Notes: generated by a model from the sequence alone, not told the origin. 35,361 nucleotides of DNA from a bacterium (GCA_018662325.1 JABJGM010000011.1:1-35361); one strand, 5' to 3'; counted from the first letter of the stretch, positions 16,699-25,271 are shown. A program made the numbers and translations.

Positions 16699-17049
16699 AT
16701 GGACTTAAAAAAGTTACAACAAAGCATTTATAATCTTAAAAAAGAAAGAGGATATAATCTCAAGGATATATATTTGGAGTTTTGTTATCTTCAGGAAGAA
16801 GCCTCTGAAGCGTTTAACGCTTATCATAAAAAGAAGCCAGACTTGGATTTAGAATTAGCAGATGTTGCCATTTATCTATTTGGATTATCTGAAATGTTAG
16901 GGATTAATTTAGAAGAAGCTATTTTGAAAAAACATCACATTAATAATAATCGAAAGTACGAGTTAATTAATGGAGTTCATGTTAGAACAAAAGAGGCAGA
17001 CTTAGATATAAGTCCAAGTGAGATTAAGGAAAAATATAATTTAAATTAA
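16699..17049 (+). CDS. MazG-like nucleotide pyrophosphohydrolase
   Basis: A small all-helical protein of 116 residues with the metal-binding pattern of the MazG/all-alpha NTP pyrophosphatase group: EExxE at 33-37 (QEEASEA) and ExxD at 52-55 (LELADVAIYL). Such enzymes hydrolyse (d)NTPs to the monophosphate and pyrophosphate, often as a house-cleaning step. The C-terminal HHINNNRKYELINGVHVR segment is like single-domain MazG-type proteins. The natural substrate is unknown. It is followed after 4 bases by the SLH-protein gene, so they are probably co-transcribed. A -10-like TAGAAT (16672-16677) lies 21 bases before the ATG, and a TTGATT-16-TATATG pair lies further up at 16617-16644. Confidence 0.8.
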   Translation: MDLKKLQQSIYNLKKERGYNLKDIYLEFCYLQEEASEAFNAYHKKKPDLDLELADVAIYLFGLSEMLGINLEEAILKKHHINNNRKYELINGVHVRTKEADLDISPSEIKEKYNLN

Positions 17050-17053
17050 TATA

Positions 17054-18688
17054 ATGAAAAAACTATTAGCAATTTTATTTGTTTTTGTTTTTACAAATGT
17101 AGGGTATGCAAGTTTTACGGATGTAAAATGGGATACTTTATATAAAGATGGAATCAATCTTTTACAGGAAAACCAAATTGTAAAAGGTTACGCCGATGGG
17201 TCTTTTGGTGTAGATAAAAATATTTCAAGAGCAGAAATGTTAAAGATATTAATAGAGTCTAAATTTCTAGTTGAACAAACCGATCCAAGCGAATTAGATG
17301 AATATCAAAATAAACAGTGTTTTGAAGATGTTAACTCAAGTGATTGGTTTGCAAAATATGTTTGTTGGGCTAAAGAAAATCAATGGATTAAAGGTTATAA
17401 TAATGGAAAAGAATTTAGGCCAAGTAATTCAGTTACTTTAGTAGAAGCAATAAAAATGACTTTGAAATCAGGTGAATTAGATTACGAACAAACAAGTAGA
17501 TGGTATAAAGGAGTTGTTGATAAGGCTAGTAGTCATAATTTAATCCCTTTTGATACAGATTACTTTCATTACAATCTCCGTAGAGATCAAATGGCAGATA
17601 TGATTGGTCGTTTAATCAATTTTAAGAGTGACTCTTTAGATGATTACTTAAAGGATAGAAAAGATATGATTGTTTCTTGGGACACTTTAAAAGTAAAAGA
17701 TAATTTAGTTAATCAGATTTCTAGTGATTGTTTGACTCCAAATTATTATAGAATGATTCATCAAACTTTATATAATTTTTATGATGAAAATCAATCTTGT
17801 ATTTCACTAGTTTCAGTTTACAATTCAAGTTTAGATGAAATAGAAGATCCAATTTATGATCATACTTTTTATAAAGAAATGAGTTATTTTACAGTTTTTT
17901 ACAAAACTAATATTCAAGATCAAGACTTAGTCGACCAAATATTGAGTTCAGTTGTTTTTTATGACGATGATCAAGACAGTTTTGAGAAGAACTCAAAATC
18001 TGCAGACTATCACAGCAAAAATGGAATTTATTACGTAAACCTTCCTAATCAAATAAAAGATTTCAACGTTGTTGAATATCCAATTTTCACAGATAGTGAT
18101 GAATACAAAGCAGAAAGTTTTGAAGGTCAAAAAGAGCAGTGGAGATTAGAAGCTGAAGATAGATTCGATATTCAGTCTTGTAATGAGTACAACTTTCCAG
18201 CTTTTATGTTGTTTAAAATTAAATCTTTTTATGAGTACTGCCAAGAGTTAAAGGAAAACATAAACAATCAAACTCCAAATGATCAGGCCGAACAAGCTCA
18301 AGCCTCTTTAAAGCAGGAAGAGGATTTATATTGCAATCAAGACCCTGAAAAATTAGAGGACGAAAGTCTTAAGTTTCCAGTAAGAGATGAATACTTGAAT
18401 CTTGGAGTATTAGGCGAAATATTTACCGCTTACAGATGTCCTAACACTTCAAGGTTAAATGAAATTGAAAACGTTGATAAATATACTTATCAAAAATCAA
18501 TGCAAATCGATCTTTTAAATCCTGCTGAACCAGAATTAATTGATTTATTTCAAATTATAGGTTTTCAGTGTCAGGAGAATATAGAAGCTGAAAAATGTTC
18601 AGTCTTTGAAACAAAGGAGTCTGAAATATCAGTTGATTCTTTATTTAAACTGGAAGGTTACATCGAAAAATTTAAAAGCGCAGAATAA
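17054..18688 (+). CDS. Secreted S-layer-homology (SLH) domain protein
   Basis: A signal peptide (about 1-19) leads into SLH repeats. The first (about 20-66) contains LLQENQIVKGYADGSF and ISRAEMLKILI. The second (about 88-133) contains CFEDVNSSDWFAKYVCWAKE and IKGYNNGKEFRPSNSVTLVEAIKM. A weaker third (about 145-190) contains HNLIPFDTDYF and LRRDQMADMIGRL. SLH domains bind secondary cell-wall polymers, so the protein is probably held at the cell surface. The remaining roughly 350 residues are acidic, Gln/Asp-rich and Cys-containing, and I do not recognise the fold. It is second in a unit with the MazG-like gene and ends at a clear terminator (18692-18715). Confidence 0.85.
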   Translation: MKKLLAILFVFVFTNVGYASFTDVKWDTLYKDGINLLQENQIVKGYADGSFGVDKNISRAEMLKILIESKFLVEQTDPSELDEYQNKQCFEDVNSSDWFAKYVCWAKENQWIKGYNNGKEFRPSNSVTLVEAIKMTLKSGELDYEQTSRWYKGVVDKASSHNLIPFDTDYFHYNLRRDQMADMIGRLINFKSDSLDDYLKDRKDMIVSWDTLKVKDNLVNQISSDCLTPNYYRMIHQTLYNFYDENQSCISLVSVYNSSLDEIEDPIYDHTFYKEMSYFTVFYKTNIQDQDLVDQILSSVVFYDDDQDSFEKNSKSADYHSKNGIYYVNLPNQIKDFNVVEYPIFTDSDEYKAESFEGQKEQWRLEAEDRFDIQSCNEYNFPAFMLFKIKSFYEYCQELKENINNQTPNDQAEQAQASLKQEEDLYCNQDPEKLEDESLKFPVRDEYLNLGVLGEIFTAYRCPNTSRLNEIENVDKYTYQKSMQIDLLNPAEPELIDLFQIIGFQCQENIEAEKCSVFETKESEISVDSLFKLEGYIEKFKSAE

Positions 18689-18691
18689 AAC

Positions 18692-18715
18692 AAAAAGGCC
18701 CAAGTGGCCTTTTTT
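18692..18715. terminator. Bidirectional intrinsic terminator
   Basis: AAAAAGGCC, a five-base loop (CAAGT), then GGCCTTTTTT. It ends the SLH-protein gene on the plus strand. With its A-run read from the other side it also ends the phosphatase gene, whose stop codon begins at its edge (18714). Confidence 0.9.
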
Positions 18716-19250
18716 AAATTTCTATAATCGTAATACTTGCATTTGGGATTTCTTTCATTGTGAAATATTCATCCAGCCCAGATCCATTATGAGCACATAA
18801 AAAAGCTTTTAAAAAAAGACAATGGCTAACAACTAGAATGTTTTCAAAATTTAAATCACTTAAAGATTCATGAAATTGTTTTGCTCTTTTTAAAAGATCT
18901 TCGCAACTTTCACCATTTTTTGGATATCGAAATGAGTCTAATGTCTCTTTATTCCATTCAAATTCATCTTGATAAAATCCTTCATACTCTCCAAAAAATC
19001 TTTCTCTTAACTGCTCTAAGTATTCAACATTTGATTCAAATTTCAATTGACTAAGAATTCCGTCTAAAGTTTCGCGTGTTCTAGCTAAATCAGAACAGAA
19101 AATTCTATCAAATTTAATATTTTCTATCCTTTCACCTGTTTTAATAACTTGTTTTCTTCCATTCTCAGTAAGTTTTCCAGGAAGGTGACCTGCAACAAAA
19201 CCCGAAACATTGTCGAATGTTTCTCCGTGTCTAACTAAATAGATTTTCAT
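18714..19250 (-). CDS. Histidine phosphatase superfamily protein (phosphoglycerate-mutase-like)
   Basis: The product has 178 residues with the phosphohistidine motif LVRHGET (H8) at the N-terminus, the ERFFGEYEGF segment bearing the acidic catalytic region, and the second histidine in VVSHCLFLKAF. These define the histidine phosphatase (dPGM-like) superfamily; the substrate is not predictable from sequence. The start is the ATG at 19250, directly before the first beta strand KIYLVRHGE. A longer open frame reaching 19343 runs through a tRNA gene and is rejected. Only 17 bases separate the tRNA-Ser 3' end from this ATG, so the gene is probably transcribed from the tRNA promoter and released by tRNA processing. 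Confidence 0.9.
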   Translation of the reverse strand: MKIYLVRHGETFDNVSGFVAGHLPGKLTENGRKQVIKTGERIENIKFDRIFCSDLARTRETLDGILSQLKFESNVEYLEQLRERFFGEYEGFYQDEFEWNKETLDSFRYPKNGESCEDLLKRAKQFHESLSDLNFENILVVSHCLFLKAFLCAHNGSGLDEYFTMKEIPNASITIIEI

Positions 19251-19267
19251 AATTTTAAAATAAAAAA

Positions 19268-19357
19268 TGGCGGAAAGGAAGGGATTCGAACCCTTGGTAC
19301 CCTTGCGAGTACAACTCCTTAGCAGGGAGTCCCGTTCAGCCACTCCGGCACCTTTCC
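19268..19357 (-). tRNA. tRNA-Ser, anticodon GCU
   Basis: A 90-base tRNA on the minus strand. The acceptor stem is GGAAAGG/CCTTTCC, followed by discriminator G and an encoded CCA. The anticodon stem ACTCC/GGAGT holds the loop CTGCTAA (anticodon GCT, reading AGC/AGU). It has the long variable arm of class II tRNAs and a GGTTCGAATCC T-arm. Confidence 0.97.
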
Positions 19358-19367
19358 ACGTATGAAA

Positions 19368-19396
19368 AATATATCAAAACAAATTCCCCATGTAAA
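19368..19396 (-). promoter_or_regulatory. Promoter of tRNA-Ser(GCU) and probably the phosphatase
   Basis: On the minus strand, TTTACA (19396-19391), 17 bp, then TATATT (19373-19368) with an upstream TGA. It is placed so that transcription would begin a few bases before the tRNA 5' end. Confidence 0.7.
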
Positions 19397-19410
19397 GCTT
19401 TAAAACAAAC

Positions 19411-19440
19411 TTGATGGATAGGTCGGTTTATGTATATACT
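19411..19440 (+). promoter_or_regulatory. Predicted promoter of the Nudix gene
   Basis: TTGATG (19411-19416), 18 bp, TATACT (19435-19440). The -10 ends 23 bases before the ATG at 19464, and the leader is A/T only, without a Shine-Dalgarno sequence. Confidence 0.55.
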
Positions 19441-19463
19441 TATTTAAAAAATAAATAAAAAAT

Positions 19464-19871
19464 ATGAATCAAGAAGCATTTTATAGAACCTCAGTCAAAG
19501 CTTTAATCAAAAATAAAGAAGGAAAAATTTTGCTTTCAAAAGACGGGATTGATGGTTATGACTTCTTAGGAGGAGGATTAGATCACGGTGAAACCCTTGA
19601 AGAGGGGCTAAAAAGAGAAGTTTTAGAAGAAACAGGCTTACACGTTAAAAAAATATCTTACAATCCAAGTTACTACATGACTTTTTATTCCACTTTGAAT
19701 TCAAGATGGTCTGCATATATTCTTTTAGAATGTGAACTAGAGGATTTAAACTTGACTCCATCCAGCGAATGTATTGCTTTAGAATTTTTTTCTCCCCAAG
19801 AAATTTTAGATAATCCAAAGTGTTATGAGGCCACCAAAAAAGTTGCCAAGTTAATGCTTCAAGAAAAATAG
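19464..19871 (+). CDS. Nudix hydrolase
   Basis: A single-domain Nudix protein of 135 residues. The Nudix box is complete: G37, then E43, then R51-E52-V53-L54-E55-E56-T57-G58-L59, matching GX5EX7REUXEEXGU and giving the Mg2+-binding glutamates. Such enzymes cleave nucleoside diphosphates linked to another moiety (for example oxidised nucleotides or sugar nucleotides); the substrate here is unknown. It is monocistronic and ends 17 bases before the convergent stop of the large unrecognised gene, with no visible terminator between them. Confidence 0.92.
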   Translation: MNQEAFYRTSVKALIKNKEGKILLSKDGIDGYDFLGGGLDHGETLEEGLKREVLEETGLHVKKISYNPSYYMTFYSTLNSRWSAYILLECELEDLNLTPSSECIALEFFSPQEILDNPKCYEATKKVAKLMLQEK

Positions 19872-19888
19872 CTTCCTAGAAGTACAAT

Positions 19889-22800
19889 CTACAATGCCTC
19901 TTGACCACAAACGGGAATTTCTTCAGGAGTCACTTTTTCTCTCATTAAATCATCTTGACTTCTTAATAATTTTCCACCGTACATGAAATATGTTCGGCGC
20001 ATCTGACTTTCAGAAAATACTATTTGCATCCTACTTCCTTTTTCTGTTTTGTATATTAAATTTAACTTTCTAACAAGGGGATTACTTATGAATGATCGTA
20101 AATCCTTATTTTTAATATACCTAAGAACTAAAGGTAGTTCTTGCATAATTTCTTCATTTAAGTAACCTCTTCTCTTTAGAGCTTCACAAGTTTGAGCAAA
20201 TGAATTTTGGGCTTTATATCCTAATCTTAAGTTTTGAACTGATGATCTTAAAAGAGAATCAATATCATTTTGATTTAAATAATTTGAACCATTAAATCCT
20301 CCAATAAGAGTTGAAAATTGAAAAATCCAATTTTGCATTACAGAGTACAATATTTTTCCAGTTCCTCTATTATGAGTACTTAAAGTCATTCTGTGAGCTA
20401 TCCAATTGTTTTCAGGATCAAAAACTTCATCGTTAATGAGTGCTAGTTCTGTAAATTGATTAAGTGTTTCTTGTAGCTGTCTTCCTGTTTCAGCAACAGA
20501 CACAGCTTCTGAATCAAAATACGTATCTAAGAGTTCCTCCTGAGCTTCTTTAATATCTTGATTGTAAATTGATATTTGATCACTTCTTTGAGATAAGTAT
20601 AATCTTAAATCTTCCTCAGGTGTTTGTGAGTGTTTGACTATTCTACATATATCAAAAACAATTCTCATATAATTTGATTCGTTAACCCTAAAATTGCTTT
20701 CATTAAGTATAGTCATGATATTTCCAGACTTAAACCTTTTAATAAAAGCAAATTCTTGAGGGTCAATTTGTACATTAGGATTTCTATTAAAACTTTCAAT
20801 TTTACTGTCAATGTAATGCTCAATTGTAGCAAATAATGTTGAGACTCTATGATTATCACTAATCCTAATAAATCTTTGAAGGTAATCTGTAAAAAAAGCT
20901 AGCTCATAGTAGTTTTCATATGAATTAAATACATCATCCAAGTGACTTATTGACTCGCTTGGTCCTCTATTGATCTCTTTAATTCTACGAATATCATCAT
21001 CTGATTTTTGGCAAAATGCAAGTAACACTGGTCTTGATTCAATTTCTCTTATAACTTGAAGGTAAGCAGGGTTGTTTTTATGTTGTATATAAATTTCTCG
21101 AGTCGATATTAAACGACCAAATGTTGAGTTAATCTCAAGTGCTCCTCTTGACGTTGTAACTCCTATTATTCCACCAAAATATTCTTGTACATGTGCATAT
21201 GATAAAGCTGAGGATCTTTTAATTTCAATTAGGTGAATGTTTTTTATCATTGATGCTATAAGTGGTGATTCCTCCCCTGTATTTCGAATTGAGTCACGGA
21301 CTTCAGAATCTGGTTCTAAGGGTGACGCAAAGGTGGCGCTATCCGATTTATAGATATAAGAAGATGACAAGTCTTGAAAAATCATATCACGTCTAGATTT
21401 GAATTCTAATAACGTTTCTCTTAACACCTCAGTTGAAAAAATTATACGCGTTAATTGGTTCTCTTCAGAGTTTCTACGGATTTGAAACACAAAATCTTCC
21501 TCGGTTATATCATTAATTATTTTTAATCTATCAAGATTTGTTAATGACGCTAAGTCGATATCTAAATTACGTGTTGTATTCAGTTTGTTTACAAAAAAGT
21601 CTAATTTGTTATAAAGATCACTAATATTTCTACACTCCAAGCTTGTTTGATCAGGCATTTCTTTTTGACGTAAATTTAAAATTTGGTTACAAATAAAATT
21701 CTGAGTTTCTAAATTAATAGCTGTGATTGTTCCGTATTGAAATTTTCCACTTGCAATGTCAATCTCTGCAATAGAATCATCAATCATTTGCAAGCATAAT
21801 TCTTTTTCAACCTCCATTAAGTTTCCAGTTCTGTTTTCAATTTGATTTATAAAATCTTCAAAATGTCTTTCGGGAGTTGTACTTCTTGTAATTATTTTAA
21901 TTAAACAATTTGGATTTTGTTCTTTGTATGCATCAATTTTTCGCGAAAAATAATATTCTTCAAGTCCATTAAAACCGTTAAAGGCACTTAAAACCCTATT
22001 AATAAAAGACTTTTTTAGAACGGGAATCATTGTGGTTGGTCTAATTCTACGAGGGTTAATTCCAAGCATTTCCAGTATAATCATGTAAGTGTATGTTTTT
22101 TCGTTTATTCTCTGTGCATTCTCTCTTACAACTTCCCTGTAATTACGACTACTAGATGCAGATCCACTAGCACTTGTGCTTCCCCCAAGCTTTGAAACTA
22201 CATGATTTAATAAGTACTCTAAATTTTGTGATATCTCATGAGTATCTGGGAGTTTATCGATTTGAACTAATTGTGTAAAACCCTCGCAATCAGATTTAGG
22301 ATTAAATACAACACCTTTATCTTTAAAAGGATTACCAGTCTTTAAAGGATTACCTTGTTCATCAGATATAAGATTTCTCACTGAGGGTCTAAGTCTTTCT
22401 ATTGGTACATATCTTTTTTTTATTATTTTATAAAAAAAACTTTCCAGAAGCTCTTTTGGTCTTAAATAATGAAGAATCATTGGATCTTGAAATTGGATTT
22501 TTTCCCCAGGTGAAATGTTATTCAAGTCAGAATCTACCCACTCTCCATTAACTTGAACTTTACATCTATAAGCTTGGGGATTAGCTTTAAGATACCTAAG
22601 AATAATCGAGTTTTGATTGTTATTTTCAATTTCTCTAGTTTCATAGTTTGCAATAAACCCAATGTGTGAGTTTACAGAGTTTGTTTTTCTAGACATTTGA
22701 CTAATTTGCCGATTCATACCTGATCCAGGGTTAAACAGTAAAACAGGTCCTCTTTGAGATAAAACATCACCAACACCTCTATAAAATGCATTGTTTAATG

Positions 22801-23200
22801 GAATATGTCTATTGTGATGATTTAAGGGAATTGTGTTTCTTCTATAACCCTTTTTGATAAGATGAGTTATAGATGCAGCAACTTCAATTTGTTTGGATTT
22901 CAAACCAGTATGTCTTATTTGCCAGGCACTTAATCTTGATTGGGTTAAAAAAGTTTCTAAAAATTCTCTTCCGTATTCCATTTCCATATATTTTACCACC
23001 ATAGATGCACATTTATCTGCATTTCTTCCTTTTTCAATTAATATAGGTTTGTTTTTTGATGTAATAAAGTCCCCAAGAGAGTAAAATCTTGTAAATGGAC
23101 TATCTAACCTTGGTGCTCTTTCAATTTCAGCTCTCGCAACCTCAAAAAAAGATGGTTGATCTTGGTGTTGACTGTTTAAGGATTCTTTATTTTGGTCCAT
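19889..23200 (-). CDS. Large protein of unknown function (about 1100 residues)
   Basis: I do not recognise this protein. From the ATG at 23200 it has 1103 residues, is hydrophilic, and has no signal peptide or clear membrane span, so it is probably cytoplasmic. A mixed N-terminal part (about 1-338) contains motifs such as GPVLLFNPGSGMN, LNHHNRHIPLNN and IQFQDPMILHYLRPKELL. A Ser-rich linker (about 340-351, GSTSASGSASSS) separates it from a long, mostly helical part rich in Asn, Arg and Glu. The ATG at 23200 is preferred over a longer frame from GTG at 23257, because a strong promoter (23220-23248) lies inside that extension. The gene is alone on its strand. The length and strong promoter argue against a spurious frame. 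Confidence 0.8.
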   Translation of the reverse strand: MDQNKESLNSQHQDQPSFFEVARAEIERAPRLDSPFTRFYSLGDFITSKNKPILIEKGRNADKCASMVVKYMEMEYGREFLETFLTQSRLSAWQIRHTGLKSKQIEVAASITHLIKKGYRRNTIPLNHHNRHIPLNNAFYRGVGDVLSQRGPVLLFNPGSGMNRQISQMSRKTNSVNSHIGFIANYETREIENNNQNSIILRYLKANPQAYRCKVQVNGEWVDSDLNNISPGEKIQFQDPMILHYLRPKELLESFFYKIIKKRYVPIERLRPSVRNLISDEQGNPLKTGNPFKDKGVVFNPKSDCEGFTQLVQIDKLPDTHEISQNLEYLLNHVVSKLGGSTSASGSASSSRNYREVVRENAQRINEKTYTYMIILEMLGINPRRIRPTTMIPVLKKSFINRVLSAFNGFNGLEEYYFSRKIDAYKEQNPNCLIKIITRSTTPERHFEDFINQIENRTGNLMEVEKELCLQMIDDSIAEIDIASGKFQYGTITAINLETQNFICNQILNLRQKEMPDQTSLECRNISDLYNKLDFFVNKLNTTRNLDIDLASLTNLDRLKIINDITEEDFVFQIRRNSEENQLTRIIFSTEVLRETLLEFKSRRDMIFQDLSSSYIYKSDSATFASPLEPDSEVRDSIRNTGEESPLIASMIKNIHLIEIKRSSALSYAHVQEYFGGIIGVTTSRGALEINSTFGRLISTREIYIQHKNNPAYLQVIREIESRPVLLAFCQKSDDDIRRIKEINRGPSESISHLDDVFNSYENYYELAFFTDYLQRFIRISDNHRVSTLFATIEHYIDSKIESFNRNPNVQIDPQEFAFIKRFKSGNIMTILNESNFRVNESNYMRIVFDICRIVKHSQTPEEDLRLYLSQRSDQISIYNQDIKEAQEELLDTYFDSEAVSVAETGRQLQETLNQFTELALINDEVFDPENNWIAHRMTLSTHNRGTGKILYSVMQNWIFQFSTLIGGFNGSNYLNQNDIDSLLRSSVQNLRLGYKAQNSFAQTCEALKRRGYLNEEIMQELPLVLRYIKNKDLRSFISNPLVRKLNLIYKTEKGSRMQIVFSESQMRRTYFMYGGKLLRSQDDLMREKVTPEEIPVCGQEAL

Positions 23201-23219
23201 TGTTATATTTAATCTACTT

Positions 23220-23248
23220 ATAATAACATAAAATTGATAAAATGCCAA
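23220..23248 (-). promoter_or_regulatory. Strong promoter of the large unknown gene
   Basis: On the minus strand, TTGGCA (23248-23243), 17 bp, then TATTAT (23225-23220) with an upstream TGT, i.e. an extended -10. It lies 19 bases before the ATG at 23200 and fixes that start as the more likely one. Confidence 0.7.
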
Positions 23249-23351
23249 ATGACACACATAGTTTATGTATTTAATAGTCTAAATCAAGAATATAAATTTT
23301 TTATGATTTAAATCTCACACTTATCAATTTAAAGACACCTTTAAAACACTT

Positions 23352-23360
23352 TGTTATAAT
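23352..23360 (+). promoter_or_regulatory. Extended -10 upstream of the pterin dehydratase gene
   Basis: TGTTATAAT, with TATAAT at 23355-23360, lies 22 bases before the ATG at 23383. No good -35 is seen (AT-rich TTTAAA repeats precede it). Confidence 0.6.
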
Positions 23361-23382
23361 AGATTAAATTAACAATTAATTT

Positions 23383-23625
23383 ATGCATACTTGGACTGAA
23401 ATAAACAACAAACTCCAAAAAGAATTTCAATTTGAAAACTTTCTTAAGGCCCTAGATTTTGTAAACAAAGTAGGTCAGATTGCCGAGCAGTCTCAGCATC
23501 ACCCAGATATTCAAATTCATTCTTACAATAAGGTTTTAATTGAAACCCAAACCCATGATCAAGGACACGTTGTGACTCAAAAAGATCATGATTTAGCCAA
23601 TTTAATTGATTCCTTAAATGCCTAA
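23383..23625 (+). CDS. phhB: Pterin-4a-carbinolamine dehydratase
   Basis: A compact 80-residue member of the PCD/DCoH family, which dehydrates 4a-hydroxy-tetrahydropterin. The family motif is present: FVNKVGQIAEQSQHHPDI with HHP at 39-41, then the YNKVLIETQTHDQGHVVTQKDHDLA segment bearing the third histidine (H58) and the Thr/Asp region. It is slightly shorter than the usual 95-105 residues because the N-terminal strand is reduced. No aromatic amino acid hydroxylase is present in the window. It overlaps the next gene by 8 bases (ATGCCTAA), so the two are translationally linked. Confidence 0.92.
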   Translation: MHTWTEINNKLQKEFQFENFLKALDFVNKVGQIAEQSQHHPDIQIHSYNKVLIETQTHDQGHVVTQKDHDLANLIDSLNA

Positions 23626-23905
23626 AAGACCTTGGAACCTACCAACCCTACCAGTTAGAACTTTTGGAAAAAAGTCAGGCAAAGATATTGATAAATTTTC
23701 AAAAATAAAAGTTCCAACAATAGAATTTCAAAATATGCAAGTAATGCAAAATGCGGTGGCAGTCATGAATTTAAAAACCCTGCAAACACTTGATGCAGGG
23801 GATCATATTATCTATCTGTTTGATTTGGAAAAATATAAAACTTTAAGCGAAAAGGATGTACTTTATTTATCAGATTTAAGAGATAAAAAAATTATTTCAA
23901 TTTGA
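23618..23905 (+). CDS. Shortened flavin-reductase-like protein
   Basis: The 95 residues look like two ends of a flavin-reductase-like (FMN-binding split-barrel) protein. The N-terminus RPWNLPTLPV is a typical opening of that family. From about residue 16 the GKKSGKDIDKF segment and then AVAVMNLKTLQTLDAGDHIIYLFDL match its second half. The middle part (roughly 55-60 residues in full-length relatives, carrying most of the FMN site) appears to be missing in frame between about residues 13 and 17. That comparison is from memory of the family, not an alignment. It may be a remnant or a reduced protein with another use. It ends with TGA, 3 bases before the convergent CcdA-type gene. Confidence 0.6.
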   Translation: MPKRPWNLPTLPVRTFGKKSGKDIDKFSKIKVPTIEFQNMQVMQNAVAVMNLKTLQTLDAGDHIIYLFDLEKYKTLSEKDVLYLSDLRDKKIISI

Positions 23906-23908
23906 TCT

Positions 23909-25150
23909 CTAAACAAAAACTAGCAGCTCTCTATGGAAAATCAAAATATATCCAAGCGCTAGCATCAATAGTCCTCCAATTAAATTAGAAGCTTTAGAGT
24001 ATTTAGTAGTTAATCCAAGCTTATCTAAGCTATATAAAGCCACCATAAATACAATTAAGTCATCAATCATATAAGCTAAAATATACAGGGACATATAAAA
24101 TTGTTTACCCCAAAAGCTGATATAGTTTATGTCTAAGATTTTTGTAAATACTTGAGGAATTCCAATTGAACAAGCAAATTCAATTACATTGATTGAGAGT
24201 GCAATTCCAATAATTCCAAGAGCTGTCATCAGCCCAAATTCCTTGGAAACAATAGATTCAATTTTTGATTTAGTTTTCTTTTTAGTTTCATTTGAAGTTA
24301 TTTTACAACCCCCATCTTTTTGAATAAATTCCCATAAAAAGAACGTACCAGCCCCAATTGCGATTGTACCAACAACTGGTGTAATAATTGCATCTAATCC
24401 TACGAAATCCCATACAGTCATCCACAGATTTAAAATCATTGCATACATTATGGCTTGAGCAGCCAAGAACAATCCAATTACTTGCCAAAGCTTTTTCTTG
24501 TCTCCAATCTTAGAAAGAATCAAAATGAAGGTAACAAGCACCCACATGGCACATGGATTAAAACCATCTACCGCACCTAAAATAAAAGACATTACCGGCA
24601 ATGAATATTTTTTTACATCAAAGCTTTCCATAAAGGGAACTTTGATATAAAAAGGTTGATATTCCATACTATCTGCAGAACAGCCTTTATCTACGCTACA
24701 GCCCTCGCCACCTTTGGAAACCTTACTAGGATCGTAGTTTTCTAAAAACTCTTCAAATGAAAGGTTTTGTGAAGGCTCTGCCTTATTTAAAATATCCAAA
24801 TACATTCTCCCAGTTGTTTCACTTCTTTCAAAACCTTCAATTAGTTGTCCATTAATTAATGTGATAGGAGTAACTTTTGAAATACCTTCTAGATCTGTAA
24901 TTTTATCAAACATTTCTTTGTGCTGGAGGGTTTTAATCTCCCGATAATTAATTTGTAAGTCATCTCTTTTGTTCTCTAATTCATCAAAAAATTTCTTTTG
25001 CGCCTGGCAGTGAATACATTCCGAACGTTCTAAAACATCAATCAAAATCTTGCTTTCATCAATTACTGGTAGCTCAGCAAAACTCACATTTAGAGCTCCT
25101 AAAAGGAAAAAACTGCTAATTACTAATTTTTTAAAAATATTTTTGAACAT
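23909..25150 (-). CDS. Thioredoxin-fold plus CcdA/DsbD-type thiol transporter fusion
   Basis: A signal peptide (about 1-25) is followed by a glutaredoxin/thioredoxin-like domain (about 33-125) with CIHC (C45/C48) and a cis-Pro loop VTPIT (P95). A linker with an extra pair C151/C157 follows, then a CcdA/DsbD membrane domain (about 183-413). In that domain C200 (in GFNPCAMW) and C327 (in EFACSIGIP) are the expected intramembrane redox pair. The arrangement suggests electrons move from the cytoplasmic thioredoxin pool across the membrane to the external CIHC domain, a reducing counterpart to the DsbB/thioredoxin-like pair near 7-8 kb. The role is inferred from the family. A clear promoter lies at 25174-25202. 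Confidence 0.88.
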   Translation of the reverse strand: MFKNIFKKLVISSFFLLGALNVSFAELPVIDESKILIDVLERSECIHCQAQKKFFDELENKRDDLQINYREIKTLQHKEMFDKITDLEGISKVTPITLINGQLIEGFERSETTGRMYLDILNKAEPSQNLSFEEFLENYDPSKVSKGGEGCSVDKGCSADSMEYQPFYIKVPFMESFDVKKYSLPVMSFILGAVDGFNPCAMWVLVTFILILSKIGDKKKLWQVIGLFLAAQAIMYAMILNLWMTVWDFVGLDAIITPVVGTIAIGAGTFFLWEFIQKDGGCKITSNETKKKTKSKIESIVSKEFGLMTALGIIGIALSINVIEFACSIGIPQVFTKILDINYISFWGKQFYMSLYILAYMIDDLIVFMVALYSLDKLGLTTKYSKASNLIGGLLMLALGYILIFHRELLVFV

Positions 25151-25173
25151 CTTTTTAATTTAAATATCATAGT

Positions 25174-25202
25174 ATTATATCACATTTAAAAACTAGTGTC
25201 AC
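25174..25202 (-). promoter_or_regulatory. Extended -10 promoter of the CcdA/DsbD-type gene
   Basis: On the minus strand, GTGACA (25202-25197), 17 bp, then TATAAT (25179-25174) with an upstream TGA. The -10 ends 23 bases before the ATG. Confidence 0.7.
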
Positions 25203-25271
25203 TTTTAAAAGTCAGTGGTCTTAACACAAATTTGACAACCGCTTTTCTAAAACCGCAATCCAAGATTAATC

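Noticed and set aside
19251-19343. N-terminal extension of the histidine phosphatase (31 extra codons)
   Set aside because: It is the antisense-free read-through of the tRNA-Ser(GCU) sequence; the fold begins at the ATG at 19250.
23201-23257. Longer start (GTG at 23257) for the large unknown protein
   Set aside because: The strong promoter at 23220-23248 lies within this extension, so the transcript would not include it.
23201-23382. Small gene between the large unknown gene and the pterin dehydratase gene
   Set aside because: The stretch is explained by two diverging promoters and has no open frame with a plausible start of useful length.
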